Positions 41,858 through 51,139 of a DNA stretch of 64,000 bases are shown one piece after another (within the stretch, counting starts at the first letter, position 1; every line of letters begins with the position of its first letter). The stretch spans positions 1 through 64,000 of the forward strand of contig NZ_CAJTXD010000002.1 of NCBI RefSeq assembly GCF_910580175.1. The letters run 5' to 3'. Position numbers and translations under genes: made by a program. The stretch comes from an uncultured Alistipes sp. (GTDB taxonomy: Bacteria > Bacteroidota > Bacteroidia > Bacteroidales > Rikenellaceae). Below the pieces are notes generated by a model. The model was given only the letters and a program-made list of their open reading frames with translations. It did not search any database and was not told the origin of the DNA.

Positions 41858-43656
41858 AGCATCTTTTCATTATTTTGACTTGGGCCGTTGTCGGCTTGGT
41901 CTCTTGCAGCAGCGATGAAACCCTTTCCGGTGTCGGCGGTACGGGTGTTTCCGATTCGTCGTGGACGGCGGTCGTTCGCAGCAAGACCGGTGGAGAGCCG
42001 CATCTTTTTTCTTTTACGGCAGCAGCAGCCTGGCGCGTCGGGAGCAGCGAATCGTGGTGCAGCGTGGCGCCGCAGTCGGGAGGCTCGGGTTTGCAGCTTT
42101 TCAATGTCACGACCGCTCCCAACGATACCGGTGCGCGGCGGGAGGCCGTCATTTCGGTGCGTGTGAACGGTTATTCCTCTCCGGCTTCGTTCCGGATCGT
42201 GCAGTATGCCGACGACGGCGATTATTTCGAGGTCAACGAATGGATGGCCGGTTACATGCGTGAAAATTATCTTTGGAACGAGCCGCTCGCCGGCATGACG
42301 CTCGATTATACGCTCGATTATTCGAATTTTCTGCGTTCGATGCTGACGGGCGTCGCCGCTTTCAAGGACGATCGGGGCCGTGATCTGAACTACGACGACG
42401 GCCATTGGAAGAATGGCGTGCGGCAGTATTTTTATTCCTATGTCAAGCAATCGGCAGCTTCGACTGCCAAGCGATCCGCTGCTTCGGCGCGTGCTGCCGG
42501 CGAGACGACGACCGGAACAGGAGTGTGGCGTTTGCAGGCTGTCGTGTTGGCTTCTTCGGGGAAACAGGCGGTCGGGTTGGCGGTCATGGGCGTTACGCCC
42601 GGTACGCCTGCCGATGCGGCCGGCTTGGAGCGCGGCATGTTCATCTCCGAGGTTGACGGACAGCCGGTCACGACGAGCAATTATCAGTCGCTCGCGCGGC
42701 GGCTTTATTATGGTACTTCGGTGCGGGCGCTGCCCAATCGGGTAGTTTGGGCCGATAACGCCGATTTCCAGGGGTTGGAGCCGTTGCCCGAGGTAACGCT
42801 TGCGGCGCAGACCTATGTCGATCCGGCCATCTATGAAAGTTCCGTGACTACCGTAGGGGGCAGAAAGACGGCCTATCTGCTTTACATGGGCTTCGAGACT
42901 TCGCAGGATCAGGCGTTGATCGAGGCGTTCAGGAGTTTCCGCGGCGCCGAGGAACTGATCCTCGATTTGCGTTACAATGGCGGCGGTGCCGTGCGTTCCA
43001 GCACGGTGCTGGCTACGCTCATCGTCGGCGACGCCTGCAAGGACGGGGTATATTGCCGGACGGTCTACAACGCCCGGCGTACGGCGGCGGGCGAGAGCGG
43101 CGTTTACCGCATCGGCAACGGACATACGCCCGACGGCACGGGCGTCTATACGCCCATCGTTTCGGCTTTGCCGGAGGCTTTGGGGCTGAAGCGCATTTAT
43201 GTTTTGTGTTCGGAGAGTACTGCTTCGGCCAGCGAGTTGGTAATCAATGGTCTGCGCGGTCTGGGCATCGAGGTGCGCCTGATCGGCATGCGCACCAACG
43301 GCAAGAATGTCGGTATGGAGGGGTATGTCGACCATCTGGAGGGGGGCGAACTCTATACGTTCATGCCCATCACGTTCTATTCGGAAAACAACCTCGGGTT
43401 CCGCGATTATTCGGACGGCTTCGTGCCCGACGTGGAATTTGACGACAGCCCGCTGTATCGGGCAGCTTGTTATCCGGGGGCTTTCGGCACTACGGCCGAT
43501 CCGCTTTATGCTCTGGCTGCGGAGTGGATCGGGACGGGTGCGAAACCTGCGCCTCCCACCCGGGCCGCAGCGTTTCGCAGCGTGCAGCTTTTGCCCGGCG
43601 TTGCCGAGCGTCCCGACGGCCGGTTGAAAGGTTCGGTCGTCTTCCGCAACAAGTGA
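41854..43656 (+). CDS. lipoprotein S41 peptidase with BACON and PDZ domains
   Basis: A 600-aa lipoprotein (lipobox GLVSC, Cys about 18). A BACON-like beta-sandwich (about 35-125) precedes a PDZ region (about 225-280, GVTPGTPADAAGLERGMFISEVDG). The C-terminal-processing-protease core (about 330-520) has DLRYNGGGAVRSS and the nucleophile Ser in CSESTASASELVING. The Lys base should lie in TNGKNVG. It is predicted to act at the cell surface or periplasm on unknown protein substrates. It overlaps nth by 4 nt and is convergent with the DUF3108 gene. Confidence 0.9.
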   Translation: MKHLFIILTWAVVGLVSCSSDETLSGVGGTGVSDSSWTAVVRSKTGGEPHLFSFTAAAAWRVGSSESWCSVAPQSGGSGLQLFNVTTAPNDTGARREAVISVRVNGYSSPASFRIVQYADDGDYFEVNEWMAGYMRENYLWNEPLAGMTLDYTLDYSNFLRSMLTGVAAFKDDRGRDLNYDDGHWKNGVRQYFYSYVKQSAASTAKRSAASARAAGETTTGTGVWRLQAVVLASSGKQAVGLAVMGVTPGTPADAAGLERGMFISEVDGQPVTTSNYQSLARRLYYGTSVRALPNRVVWADNADFQGLEPLPEVTLAAQTYVDPAIYESSVTTVGGRKTAYLLYMGFETSQDQALIEAFRSFRGAEELILDLRYNGGGAVRSSTVLATLIVGDACKDGVYCRTVYNARRTAAGESGVYRIGNGHTPDGTGVYTPIVSALPEALGLKRIYVLCSESTASASELVINGLRGLGIEVRLIGMRTNGKNVGMEGYVDHLEGGELYTFMPITFYSENNLGFRDYSDGFVPDVEFDDSPLYRAACYPGAFGTTADPLYALAAEWIGTGAKPAPPTRAAAFRSVQLLPGVAERPDGRLKGSVVFRNK

Positions 43657-43663
43657 TCCGGCC

Positions 43664-44461
43664 TTACTTGATAAGGCTTTCGAGCGGGTATTTCAGATTC
43701 TTGTAGCCCGATATGTAGGCATTGATGCTGCCTACGCGCACGGGCGATTCGATATAGAGCGGGATCTTGTTTTCGTCGTCCGAAATCCAGATCGTGAAGA
43801 CCGTGCCGTCGGTAAAGGAGTACCCTTCCGTGGTGCCCAGCTGGCAGTCGAACTTCAGGGTCTTGAATTTGCCCATGTTGCGGATCTTCTTGTTCTCGCG
43901 CCCCAGAAAACTGTACTTCAGGTGGCGGATCGTGTCTTGCAGCACCATTTGCAGCGTCGCCGGCTCGCCCTCCACAAAATCCTCGGCCCGGGCCGAGCGC
44001 AGGTTGAAGAAGAGCGACACGGGGTCCATGCTCTCGCACGTCAGTTTCATGTGTTTCTCGGCGAACGGATTCTGGCGGCTGCGCCAGCGGGTGTGCACCA
44101 CCGAGTCGGCCCATACGTAGACGAAACGGCTTTCGAACGTGTAGTCGCCTTCGCGGATGTCGCTGGCGAAACGTCGGGTGCGCATGTCGGCCGGGTCGAC
44201 CCAGATGCGGTAGATGTCTTCCATGTTATAGAACCAGCGGTAGGTGGGCAGCGTGCGGCCGATGCCCTCGACCAGGTAGCATTTCTTGCCCTCCAGTTCG
44301 GTTTCGGTGGTCTTGACCTCCACGGCGCCCACTTCGGTGTTGGGGAACATCTTGGCCTTGTAGCTCACGCGGTATTGGAGCACCTCGCCCGGATGGTAAA
44401 GTTGTGCCGAGAGCGGTAAGGCCAGTGCCAGAAAGGTTATGATGAGCAGGAAGCGTTTCAT
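43664..44461 (-). CDS. exported DUF3108 protein
   Basis: A 265-aa protein with a signal peptide (MKRFLLIITFLALALPLSAQ). The mature DUF3108 domain begins YHPGEVLQYRVSYK. It is beta-rich, and the C-terminal FTIWISDDENKIPLYIESPV is typical. DUF3108 proteins are periplasmic and linked to envelope biogenesis, but no activity is known. It lies 25 nt after recG on the same strand and 7 nt from the convergent S41 protease. Confidence 0.88.
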   Translation of the reverse strand: MKRFLLIITFLALALPLSAQLYHPGEVLQYRVSYKAKMFPNTEVGAVEVKTTETELEGKKCYLVEGIGRTLPTYRWFYNMEDIYRIWVDPADMRTRRFASDIREGDYTFESRFVYVWADSVVHTRWRSRQNPFAEKHMKLTCESMDPVSLFFNLRSARAEDFVEGEPATLQMVLQDTIRHLKYSFLGRENKKIRNMGKFKTLKFDCQLGTTEGYSFTDGTVFTIWISDDENKIPLYIESPVRVGSINAYISGYKNLKYPLESLIK

Positions 44462-44486
44462 GGATGTGCGTTTTTTTGCGTGAATG

Positions 44487-46595
44487 TTACGATATGCGTG
44501 AGAAATCGATCTTGTCTTCTTTCGAGTAGCGGCGACGCAGCGCTTCGAGTCCCCGATTTTCGGGTCTGGCCAGCGTCGGGTCGTCCGCCAGGATGGCGAT
44601 GGCCGCTTCGCGCGAGACGGTAAGTATCTGTGCGTCGGCCGTCGGATTGGCGATCTTCAAATCGAATGCCATGCCGCTCTGCATCGTGCCGTTCACGTCG
44701 CCTGCGCCGCGCAGCTTGAGGTCGAGTTCCGCCAGCCGGAAGCCGTCGTTGGTCTCGCACATGGCATCCAGCCGGGCGTGCGATTCTTTCGAGAGCTTCA
44801 CGCCCGACATGAGGATGCAGTAGGACTGTTCGCCGCCGCGGCCTACGCGGCCGCGCAGCTGGTGGAGCTGCGAAAGGCCGAAGCGTTCGGCCGACTCGAT
44901 TACCATGACCGTGGCGTTGGGCACGTCGACGCCCACCTCGATGACCGACGTAGCGACCATGATGTGGGCCTGCCCCTCCTTGAACTGGCGCATCGACTCT
45001 TCCTTGTCGGCGGGCTTCATCTTGCCGTGGCAGATCGTCGTCACGTATTCGGGCAATGGAAAGTCGCGCGAAATCGACTCGTAGCCGTCCGTAAGGTCTT
45101 TGTAGTCCATCGACTCCGACTCCTTGATCAGCGGGTAGACCACATAGACCTGGCGGCCTTTCTTGATCTCCTGCTTCATGAATCCGAAGAGCCGCAGCCG
45201 GGCCGCATCGGTGTAGTGCACGGTTTTGATCGGCCGGCGTCCGGGCGGCAGTTCGTCGATCACGGAGACATCCAGATCGCCGTAGAGGGTCATGGCCAGC
45301 GTGCGCGGGATCGGGGTGGCCGTCATGACCAGAATGTGGGGCGGGCGGGCGTTCTTCGTCCAGAGACGTGCGCGCTGCTCGACCCCGAAGCGGTGCTGTT
45401 CGTCGATGACCACGAACCCCAGGTCGGCGAACTGCACGCGGTCTTCCAGCAGCGCGTGGGTGCCGATCAGAATCTGTACCTTACCCGAGGCGATGCCGTC
45501 GAGAGCCTGCCGCCGTTCGCGGCTTTTCGACGAGCCGGTCAGGATCGCCACCCGCACGTTCAGCCCTTCGAGCAGGCGGTTGAAGGTGGCGAAGTGCTGG
45601 CGGGCCAGGATTTCGGTGGGCGCCATCATGCAGGCCTGGTAGCCGTTGTCTACGGCCAGCAGCATCGACATGAGCGCCACCAGCGTTTTGCCGCTGCCCA
45701 CGTCGCCTTGCAGCAGGCGGTTCATCTGGAATCCCGTGACGGTGTCTTGGCGTATCTCTTTGATGACGCGTTTCTGCGCTCCCGTGAGCGGAAACGGCAG
45801 TTTCTGCGTATAGAACGTATTGAACACGCCGCCTACTTTCGGAAAAAGAAAACCGTTGCTTTTCGAGAGCCGCTCCGTGCGGTTCGCCTGGATGTTGAGC
45901 TGGATGCCCAGCAGTTCGTCGAACTTCAGCCGGTATTGGGCCTGTCGGAGCGCTTCGGGCGATTGGGGGAAGTGGACGTTATAATAGGCTTCGCGCAGCG
46001 GCATCAAGCCGTATTGCGTGCGCACGGCGTCGGGCAGCGTTTCGTCGATCCGATCCTTGACAGAGATCCATGCGTTGCGGATGATCTGGTACATACCCTT
46101 GGTTCCCAGAACGTTCGATAGCTTCTCGGTCGAGGGGTAGATGCCCTGCATGCCGCTTTCGGCTTTGCGCGACAGAGCCTGCTCGATAGTCTCCAGCTCG
46201 GGATGGGCCATCGAGAGTTCGCCGCGGTAGAACGACGGGCGCCCGAAGATCAGGTACTCGCGCCCCACCTCGATCCGCTTTTCGATCCATTTGATGCCCC
46301 GAAACCACACCAGCTCGCCGCGGCCCGAGGGGTCTTGCACATAAGCCGTGAAGCGGCGCTTGCGCCCTTCGCCGGCATATCCGATTCCCGTCACGCGGGC
46401 GCGGAACTGGACGAGCGCGGGCGCATCTTCCGTGATCTCGGCGATGCGGTAGACCTTCGTGCGGTCGATGTAGCGGAACGGGACATGGGTCAGCAGATCG
46501 CCGATGGTGCGGATGCCCAGCTCCCGGTCGAGGAGTTTGGCCCGTGCTTCGCCCACGCCGGCCACGAATTGGATATTGCTATCCAGCGTGTTCAC
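44487..46595 (-). CDS. recG: ATP-dependent DNA helicase RecG
   Basis: A 702-aa helicase that reverses stalled replication forks. The N-terminal wedge/OB domain (about 1-230) starts IQFVAGVGEARAKLLDREL. Helicase motifs: Walker A LLQGDVGSGKTLVAL (about 290), DEQH-type VVIDEQHRFGVEQR (about 397), MTATPIPRTLAMTLYGDLD, and VGVDVPNATVMVIE with QLHQLRGRVGRG. Length fits. DUF3108 lies downstream, and DUF4290 lies upstream on the same strand. Confidence 0.97.
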   Translation of the reverse strand: MNTLDSNIQFVAGVGEARAKLLDRELGIRTIGDLLTHVPFRYIDRTKVYRIAEITEDAPALVQFRARVTGIGYAGEGRKRRFTAYVQDPSGRGELVWFRGIKWIEKRIEVGREYLIFGRPSFYRGELSMAHPELETIEQALSRKAESGMQGIYPSTEKLSNVLGTKGMYQIIRNAWISVKDRIDETLPDAVRTQYGLMPLREAYYNVHFPQSPEALRQAQYRLKFDELLGIQLNIQANRTERLSKSNGFLFPKVGGVFNTFYTQKLPFPLTGAQKRVIKEIRQDTVTGFQMNRLLQGDVGSGKTLVALMSMLLAVDNGYQACMMAPTEILARQHFATFNRLLEGLNVRVAILTGSSKSRERRQALDGIASGKVQILIGTHALLEDRVQFADLGFVVIDEQHRFGVEQRARLWTKNARPPHILVMTATPIPRTLAMTLYGDLDVSVIDELPPGRRPIKTVHYTDAARLRLFGFMKQEIKKGRQVYVVYPLIKESESMDYKDLTDGYESISRDFPLPEYVTTICHGKMKPADKEESMRQFKEGQAHIMVATSVIEVGVDVPNATVMVIESAERFGLSQLHQLRGRVGRGGEQSYCILMSGVKLSKESHARLDAMCETNDGFRLAELDLKLRGAGDVNGTMQSGMAFDLKIANPTADAQILTVSREAAIAILADDPTLARPENRGLEALRRRYSKEDKIDFSRIS

Positions 46596-46633
46596 TTGAC
46601 AAAGATACGAAAAACTGCATTGGCGGACAACCC

Positions 46634-47323
46634 TTATTTCTGCGCGTTGCGCCGGCCGCCGTTGTTTTTCTGAAAGTTGCGGTTGTTGTGCTGCGGGCCG
46701 TGGTTTTTTTGCTGGCGTTTCTGCATGCGCTGCTGGGAGCCTTTCTGCGGACGTGTCGAAAAGTGTTGTTTGTAGTCGCTTCGGAGGTTGTTGATGGCGG
46801 CTTCGTCGATTTCGATGCTTCCGCCGGACATGCGGCGGATGTCTTTAACGATTACCTCGTTGTTGGGGTGTTCCTGGTTGTATTCGTAGCTCTTGGTGCG
46901 CATGTAGCGCGCCAGGTTGTCGACCGTGCGGGCCACCGTACGGGGGTTCTTTTCGTCGGCCAGGCGGCGCAGCATCTGCTCGACATATTTGCCGTAGTGC
47001 TTATGGGCGAAGCGGCTTTGCGAGTAGGGCATGCGGTGGGGCGTGACGGTCAGATCCTCGCGCGAGGGACGCGGATAGGGCGAGTCGACATCGAGCTGGA
47101 AATCAGACATGATGAAGAGGTGATCCCACAGCTTGTGGGTGTAGTCCGCCGTGTCGCGCAGCAGCGGAAAGAGGTTGCCCATCACGGCGATCACGGCCCG
47201 CGCCTGACGGTTGCGTTCGCGGCGGTCTTCGATTTGGGAGAGCGAATCGATCATCTCCTGGATGTGGCGCCCGTATTCGGGCAGATACAACTTGCGTCGT
47301 GTGTAGTTATAGTTTTTTCTCAT
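46634..47323 (-). CDS. DUF4290 protein
   Basis: A 229-aa cytoplasmic, mostly helical protein limited to Bacteroidetes. It begins NYNYTRRKLYLPEYGRHIQEM. The middle has HKLWDHLFIMSDFQLDVDSPYP. The C-terminal tail (about 190-229) is a low-complexity run of Gln, Asn, Arg, Lys and Gly, suggesting RNA- or polyanion-binding. It has no signal peptide. Function unknown; it is 38 nt upstream of recG on the same strand. Confidence 0.85.
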   Translation of the reverse strand: MRKNYNYTRRKLYLPEYGRHIQEMIDSLSQIEDRRERNRQARAVIAVMGNLFPLLRDTADYTHKLWDHLFIMSDFQLDVDSPYPRPSREDLTVTPHRMPYSQSRFAHKHYGKYVEQMLRRLADEKNPRTVARTVDNLARYMRTKSYEYNQEHPNNEVIVKDIRRMSGGSIEIDEAAINNLRSDYKQHFSTRPQKGSQQRMQKRQQKNHGPQHNNRNFQKNNGGRRNAQK

Positions 47324-47448
47324 GACTGCGATTGTCGTGGAGTCGTTGTTTCGTTCGGACGGCCGGAGCGTCCCGCCGGTCGGCGGGGATGGTGCGGATT
47401 GGGTGTTTTTCCCGCTTGCGTTTCGTGGCCTGCATCCCTGGCTGAAAT

Positions 47449-47479
47449 TGGTTTTACGCCTTGGAAAACCCTAACTTTG
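47449..47479 (+). promoter_or_regulatory. promoter for the NtrC-like gene
   Basis: TTG at 47449-47451 and an exact -7 box TAACTTTG at 47472-47479 are 20 nt apart. The transcript would start near 47486, with a leader of about 115 nt. No sigma-54 -24/-12 element is seen here, so the activator itself seems sigma-ABfr driven. Confidence 0.65.
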
Positions 47480-47599
47480 GGACGTAATCGAAGCGTCCGG
47501 AGCGGTGGTCGGAGTCTTTTCGTCCCCGGGCGGACGCCGGTCTGCGGATGCGGGGCTTCTCCTCCGCAAAAGTAGATAAAAATTCAGGAAAAACAAGTT

Positions 47600-48730
47600 A
47601 TGGCAAAGGTTTTAATTCTGGATCGTTCAAAAAGCATGCGAAATACTTTGCGTGAGCGGCTCGAATACGAGGGCTTCTCGACCGAGGCGGCCGAGGACGA
47701 GACTGCGGCATCGGAAATGTGCAGTAAAATTCCGTTCGATGTGATCCTCTCCGATACCGGATGCAAGGTGCCCGATACGGGCGTGCCGTTCATCGTGTTG
47801 TCGGCCGAGGCGTCGATCGACTCGGCGGTCGAGGCCGTGCGCAATGGCGCCCGCGACTACCTGACCAAACCCATCGACATGAACCGGCTGCTCAAGTCGA
47901 TCCACAGCACCATCGACGAGCCGGCGCCGGAGGCGCCGCCTGCGGCTGCGGGGCGTCGTCCGCGCCGCTCGCATGCCGTGCATGCGGAGCAGATCATCGG
48001 CACCTCGGAGCAGATCGGGCGTGTGCGGCAGTTGATCGATAAGGTGGCTCCGTGCGAGGCGCGCGTGTTGATTACGGGCGAAAACGGCACAGGCAAGGAG
48101 CTGGTCGCCCGCTGGCTGCACGCCAAGAGCGCCCGGGCCGCGGCGCCGTTCGTCGAAGTCAACTGCGCGGCGATTCCCTCGGAGCTGATCGAAAGCGAAC
48201 TTTTCGGTCACGAGCGGGGCGCCTTCACTTCGGCCGTCAAGCAGCGCAAGGGCAAGTTCGAGCAGGCCGACGGCGGCACGCTCTTCATGGACGAGATCGG
48301 CGACATGTCGCTGGCGGCTCAGGCCAAGGTGCTGCGGGCTTTGCAGGAGAGCAAGATCAGCCGGGTGGGCAGCGACAAGGATATCGATGTCGATGTGCGG
48401 GTAATCGCCGCCACGAACAAGAACCTGCGCGAGGAGATCGACAAAGGCAATTTCCGCGAAGACCTCTACCACCGCATCGGCGTGGTGGTGGTGCGCGTGC
48501 CGGCTCTGCGCGACCGGGCCGGCGACATCCCGGAGCTGGTGGAGCATTTCATCCGCACGATTTCAGCCGAATACCGGGTGCCGCCCAAAAAGATGGATGC
48601 CGCAGCCTTGGCAGCCTTGCAGGCCAAGCCGTGGACGGGCAACATCCGCGAGCTGCGCAATGTGATCGAACGTTTGATTATCCTCAGCGAAGACCGCATC
48701 ACGGTCGAGGATGTGAAGAATTATTGTTAG
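47600..48730 (+). CDS. NtrC-like sigma-54 activator with degenerate receiver and no HTH
   Basis: A 376-aa protein. The receiver domain (about 1-105) keeps a phosphorylatable-position Asp (ILSDT, residue 52), Ser (VLSAE) and Lys (LTKPI). It has lost one of the acidic pair (LILDRS) and about 14 residues between the Asp and Ser. The AAA+ core (about 130-370) has Walker A GENGTGKE, Walker B GGTLFMDEIGD and GAFTSA in place of the sigma-54-contacting GAFTGA. It ends right after the AAA+ lid, so no Fis-type DNA-binding helix-turn-helix is present. It overlaps the HAD gene tail by 4 nt. Confidence 0.9.
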   Translation: MAKVLILDRSKSMRNTLRERLEYEGFSTEAAEDETAASEMCSKIPFDVILSDTGCKVPDTGVPFIVLSAEASIDSAVEAVRNGARDYLTKPIDMNRLLKSIHSTIDEPAPEAPPAAAGRRPRRSHAVHAEQIIGTSEQIGRVRQLIDKVAPCEARVLITGENGTGKELVARWLHAKSARAAAPFVEVNCAAIPSELIESELFGHERGAFTSAVKQRKGKFEQADGGTLFMDEIGDMSLAAQAKVLRALQESKISRVGSDKDIDVDVRVIAATNKNLREEIDKGNFREDLYHRIGVVVVRVPALRDRAGDIPELVEHFIRTISAEYRVPPKKMDAAALAALQAKPWTGNIRELRNVIERLIILSEDRITVEDVKNYC

Positions 48731-49377
48731 AACAGGTCGAGCAGCTCGTCGGCGCGGTCGACGATACGGTCGGCGCCGGCTTCTTCCAGTTCGGTCCGTT
48801 GTCGGAATCCCCACGTCACGCCTGCCGAGCGGATGCCGGCGGCCTGGGCCGTGAGGATGTCGATGGCCGAGTCGCCCACGAAAAGCGCCTGCTCGCGCGG
48901 GATGCCCGTAAGGGTCAGAATCTCCTCGGCCACCGCCGGATCGGGCTTCAGAGGCACGCCCTCGCGTTGCCCCAGCACAGCCTCGAAGCGGATGTCGGGA
49001 AAGAACGACCGGATTACTTTTTCGGTGCCCGCCTGGAACTTGTTGGAGGCTACGGCCAGCTTCACGCCCCGGCGGACGAGTTCGGCGAGCAGTTCGGGAA
49101 TGCCGGGGTAGGGTTCGGTGCGGACGTCGAGGTGGTCGGTGTAGTAGGCTACGAAGTCGGCCCGCACCAGCGCCACGTTTTCAGGCGACCGCAGCGGCTC
49201 GGGCAAGGCCCGTTCGACCAGCCGCATGATGCCGTTGCCCACGAAACCGCAGTAGGCTTCGTAGGAGTGCTGCGGCAGTCCGCGCAGAGCGAGCGCCGTG
49301 TTGCAGGCCACGGCCAGGTCGCCGATCGAGTCGACCAGCGTGCCGTCGAGATCGAAAATCGCCAGTCGGGTTTTCAT
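48727..49377 (-). CDS. HAD-family phosphoglycolate phosphatase-like hydrolase
   Basis: A 216-aa cytoplasmic HAD enzyme with motif I FDLDGTLVDS (nucleophile Asp and acid Asp), motif II VASNK, motif III Lys in PLKPDP, and motif IV FVGDSAIDI. It resembles phosphoglycolate phosphatase (Gph), but HAD substrates are broad. It overlaps nhaC upstream by 4 nt (ATGA at 49377-49374) and the NtrC-like gene tail by 4 nt on the other strand. Confidence 0.9.
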   Translation of the reverse strand: MKTRLAIFDLDGTLVDSIGDLAVACNTALALRGLPQHSYEAYCGFVGNGIMRLVERALPEPLRSPENVALVRADFVAYYTDHLDVRTEPYPGIPELLAELVRRGVKLAVASNKFQAGTEKVIRSFFPDIRFEAVLGQREGVPLKPDPAVAEEILTLTGIPREQALFVGDSAIDILTAQAAGIRSAGVTWGFRQRTELEEAGADRIVDRADELLDLF

Positions 49378-50813
49378 GATTTGCGGCGTATGCGCCATCC
49401 GAGGGCCGCTACGAGAAGCGACATCAGGGGGCTGGCGATGTTGAAGATGCAGTAGGGCATGTAGACGAACGTCGAGACCCCCAGCACGGTGGCTTGCGTC
49501 ATGCCGCACGAGTTCCAGGGGATGAGTACCGAGCAGACCGTGGCCGAATCCTCGACCGAGCGGCTCAACAGGCGTGCTTCGAGTCCCCGTGCGGCGTAGA
49601 GTTCCTTGAACAGACGGCCCGAGAGGATGATCGAGATATACTGGTCGGCCGTGCAGAGGTTGAAGAACAGTCCGGCCCCCACGGTCGAGGCGACGGCCGA
49701 GAAGGTGCGGCGCACCAGACGCAGGAAGATGCCGGTCAGCGAACGCAGCATGCCGCTGCCCGTCATCACGCCGCCGAAGCACATGGCGCAGACGATCAGC
49801 CACACGGTGTTGAGCATGCCGGCCATGCCGCGCGTGGCGACCAGTTCGTCGAGCTGGACGTTGCCGGTTTCGAGCGCCGTGGGGCCGAAGCAGGTCATGA
49901 GCACTCCCTTGAAGCCGGAGAGGAAGTCGAGCCGTTCTATGCCGGCGACTTTGGCGATCAGCTCGGGCTGGGCTGCGATCATGGCGATGCAGGCCATGAC
50001 TACGGCGGCGAAAAGCGTTACCAGGGCCGGGAGCTTGCGGGCGATCAGGATGCCCGTGGCGAGCGGCACGAGCAGCAGCCACGGCGTGATGCGGAACGTG
50101 GCGCGCAGCGTGTCGGCATAGAGTTGGGCGTGCGCTCCGGAGCCATGGTCGAGCGACAGTCCGGCTATGGTAAAGACCGTCAGTGCGATCAGCATCGACG
50201 GTACGGTGGTGTAGAGCATGTAGCGGATGTGGGTAAAGACTTCCACGCCGACGGTCGACGAAGCCAGCACCGTGGTGTCGGAGAGCAGCGAGAGCTTGTC
50301 GCCGAAGTAGGCGCCCGAGATGATGGCGCCGGCGATCCACCCCTCGGGGAAGCCCATCGCGCGGCCGATGCCCATCAGGGCCACGCCGATGGTGGTGATC
50401 GTCGTCCACGAACTGCCCGTCATCAAGGCCACGCCGGCGCAGATCAGGCAGGTGGCGACCAGGAAGAACGACGGATGGAGGATTTCGAGTCCGTAGCAGA
50501 TCATCGTCGGCACCACGCCGCTGACCATCCACGAACCGGCGATGGCGCCGATGAGCAGCAGGATGATGATGGCCGAGGCCGAAGCCCGGATGTTGTCGAC
50601 GATGGCTTCTTCGAGCACCGTCCAGCGGCAGCCGTAGATGCCGATCGAGAGCATCGCGCAGACCGACGCGGCCGAAAGCAGCGCGATCTGGCTGCCTCCG
50701 TTGATCGCATCGCCGCCGAAACAGCGGATGACGACATAGAGCAAGAGAGTCAACACCGCCAGCGGCACGACCGAAATCCACGGCGACGGCGTTCTTGGAG
50801 TGGAATTTTTCAT
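49374..50813 (-). CDS. nhaC: Na+/H+ antiporter NhaC family
   Basis: A 479-aa integral membrane protein with about eleven to twelve helices. Family-like segments include VALMTGSSWTTITTIGVALMGIG, ISGAYFGDKLSLLSDTTVLAS and LFFNLCTADQYISIILSGRLF. It exchanges Na+ for H+ across the inner membrane, giving pH and sodium homeostasis. It is cotranscribed with the HAD gene. A minus-strand TACTTTTG (50844-50837) is the probable -7 box, about 24 nt ahead of the ATG. Confidence 0.92.
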   Translation of the reverse strand: MKNSTPRTPSPWISVVPLAVLTLLLYVVIRCFGGDAINGGSQIALLSAASVCAMLSIGIYGCRWTVLEEAIVDNIRASASAIIILLLIGAIAGSWMVSGVVPTMICYGLEILHPSFFLVATCLICAGVALMTGSSWTTITTIGVALMGIGRAMGFPEGWIAGAIISGAYFGDKLSLLSDTTVLASSTVGVEVFTHIRYMLYTTVPSMLIALTVFTIAGLSLDHGSGAHAQLYADTLRATFRITPWLLLVPLATGILIARKLPALVTLFAAVVMACIAMIAAQPELIAKVAGIERLDFLSGFKGVLMTCFGPTALETGNVQLDELVATRGMAGMLNTVWLIVCAMCFGGVMTGSGMLRSLTGIFLRLVRRTFSAVASTVGAGLFFNLCTADQYISIILSGRLFKELYAARGLEARLLSRSVEDSATVCSVLIPWNSCGMTQATVLGVSTFVYMPYCIFNIASPLMSLLVAALGWRIRRKS

Positions 50814-50836
50814 AACCTTGATAACCTGACCAGCGA

Positions 50837-50844
50837 CAAAAGTA
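50837..50844 (-). promoter_or_regulatory. -7 box for nhaC
   Basis: It reads TACTTTTG on the minus strand, matching TAnnTTTG. It lies in the 46-nt gap between divergent nhaC and the DUF4492-cydAB genes. No plus-strand box was found in that gap. Confidence 0.45.
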
Positions 50845-50859
50845 CAAAATAAAGACGAA

Positions 50860-51138
50860 ATGATGAAAACGGTTGCGGACGCGGGTGTCCGATTCTCATG
50901 CGCGATTTTGCAAAAGGTGTTGCGGGCGGCGGCCGTATGGCCGGGCAGGGTCGTGCGTTTCTATGCGGAGGGGTTTCGCGCGATGACCCTCGGCCGGACG
51001 TTGTGGATCATCGTGCTGGTAAAACTTTTCGTCATGTTCGCTCTGCTGAAACCCTTTTTCTTCGCCGATCCGTTGGCCGGAAGGGACGGGCGGCAGCGGG
51101 CGGCTTGCGTATTGGAAGAATTGACATTGAATAGATAG
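50860..51138 (+). CDS. DUF4492 protein, small membrane protein before cydAB
   Basis: A 92-aa protein with the DUF4492 pattern RFYAEGFRAMTLGRTLWIIV and one membrane helix (about residues 49-67). It ends 1 nt before cydA. In Bacteroidetes this family sits ahead of cydAB. By position it may be a small accessory subunit of cytochrome bd, comparable in role to CydX, though that is inference. The start is ATG 50860 or 50863. Confidence 0.88.
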   Translation: MMKTVADAGVRFSCAILQKVLRAAAVWPGRVVRFYAEGFRAMTLGRTLWIIVLVKLFVMFALLKPFFFADPLAGRDGRQRAACVLEELTLNR

Positions 51139-51139
51139 T

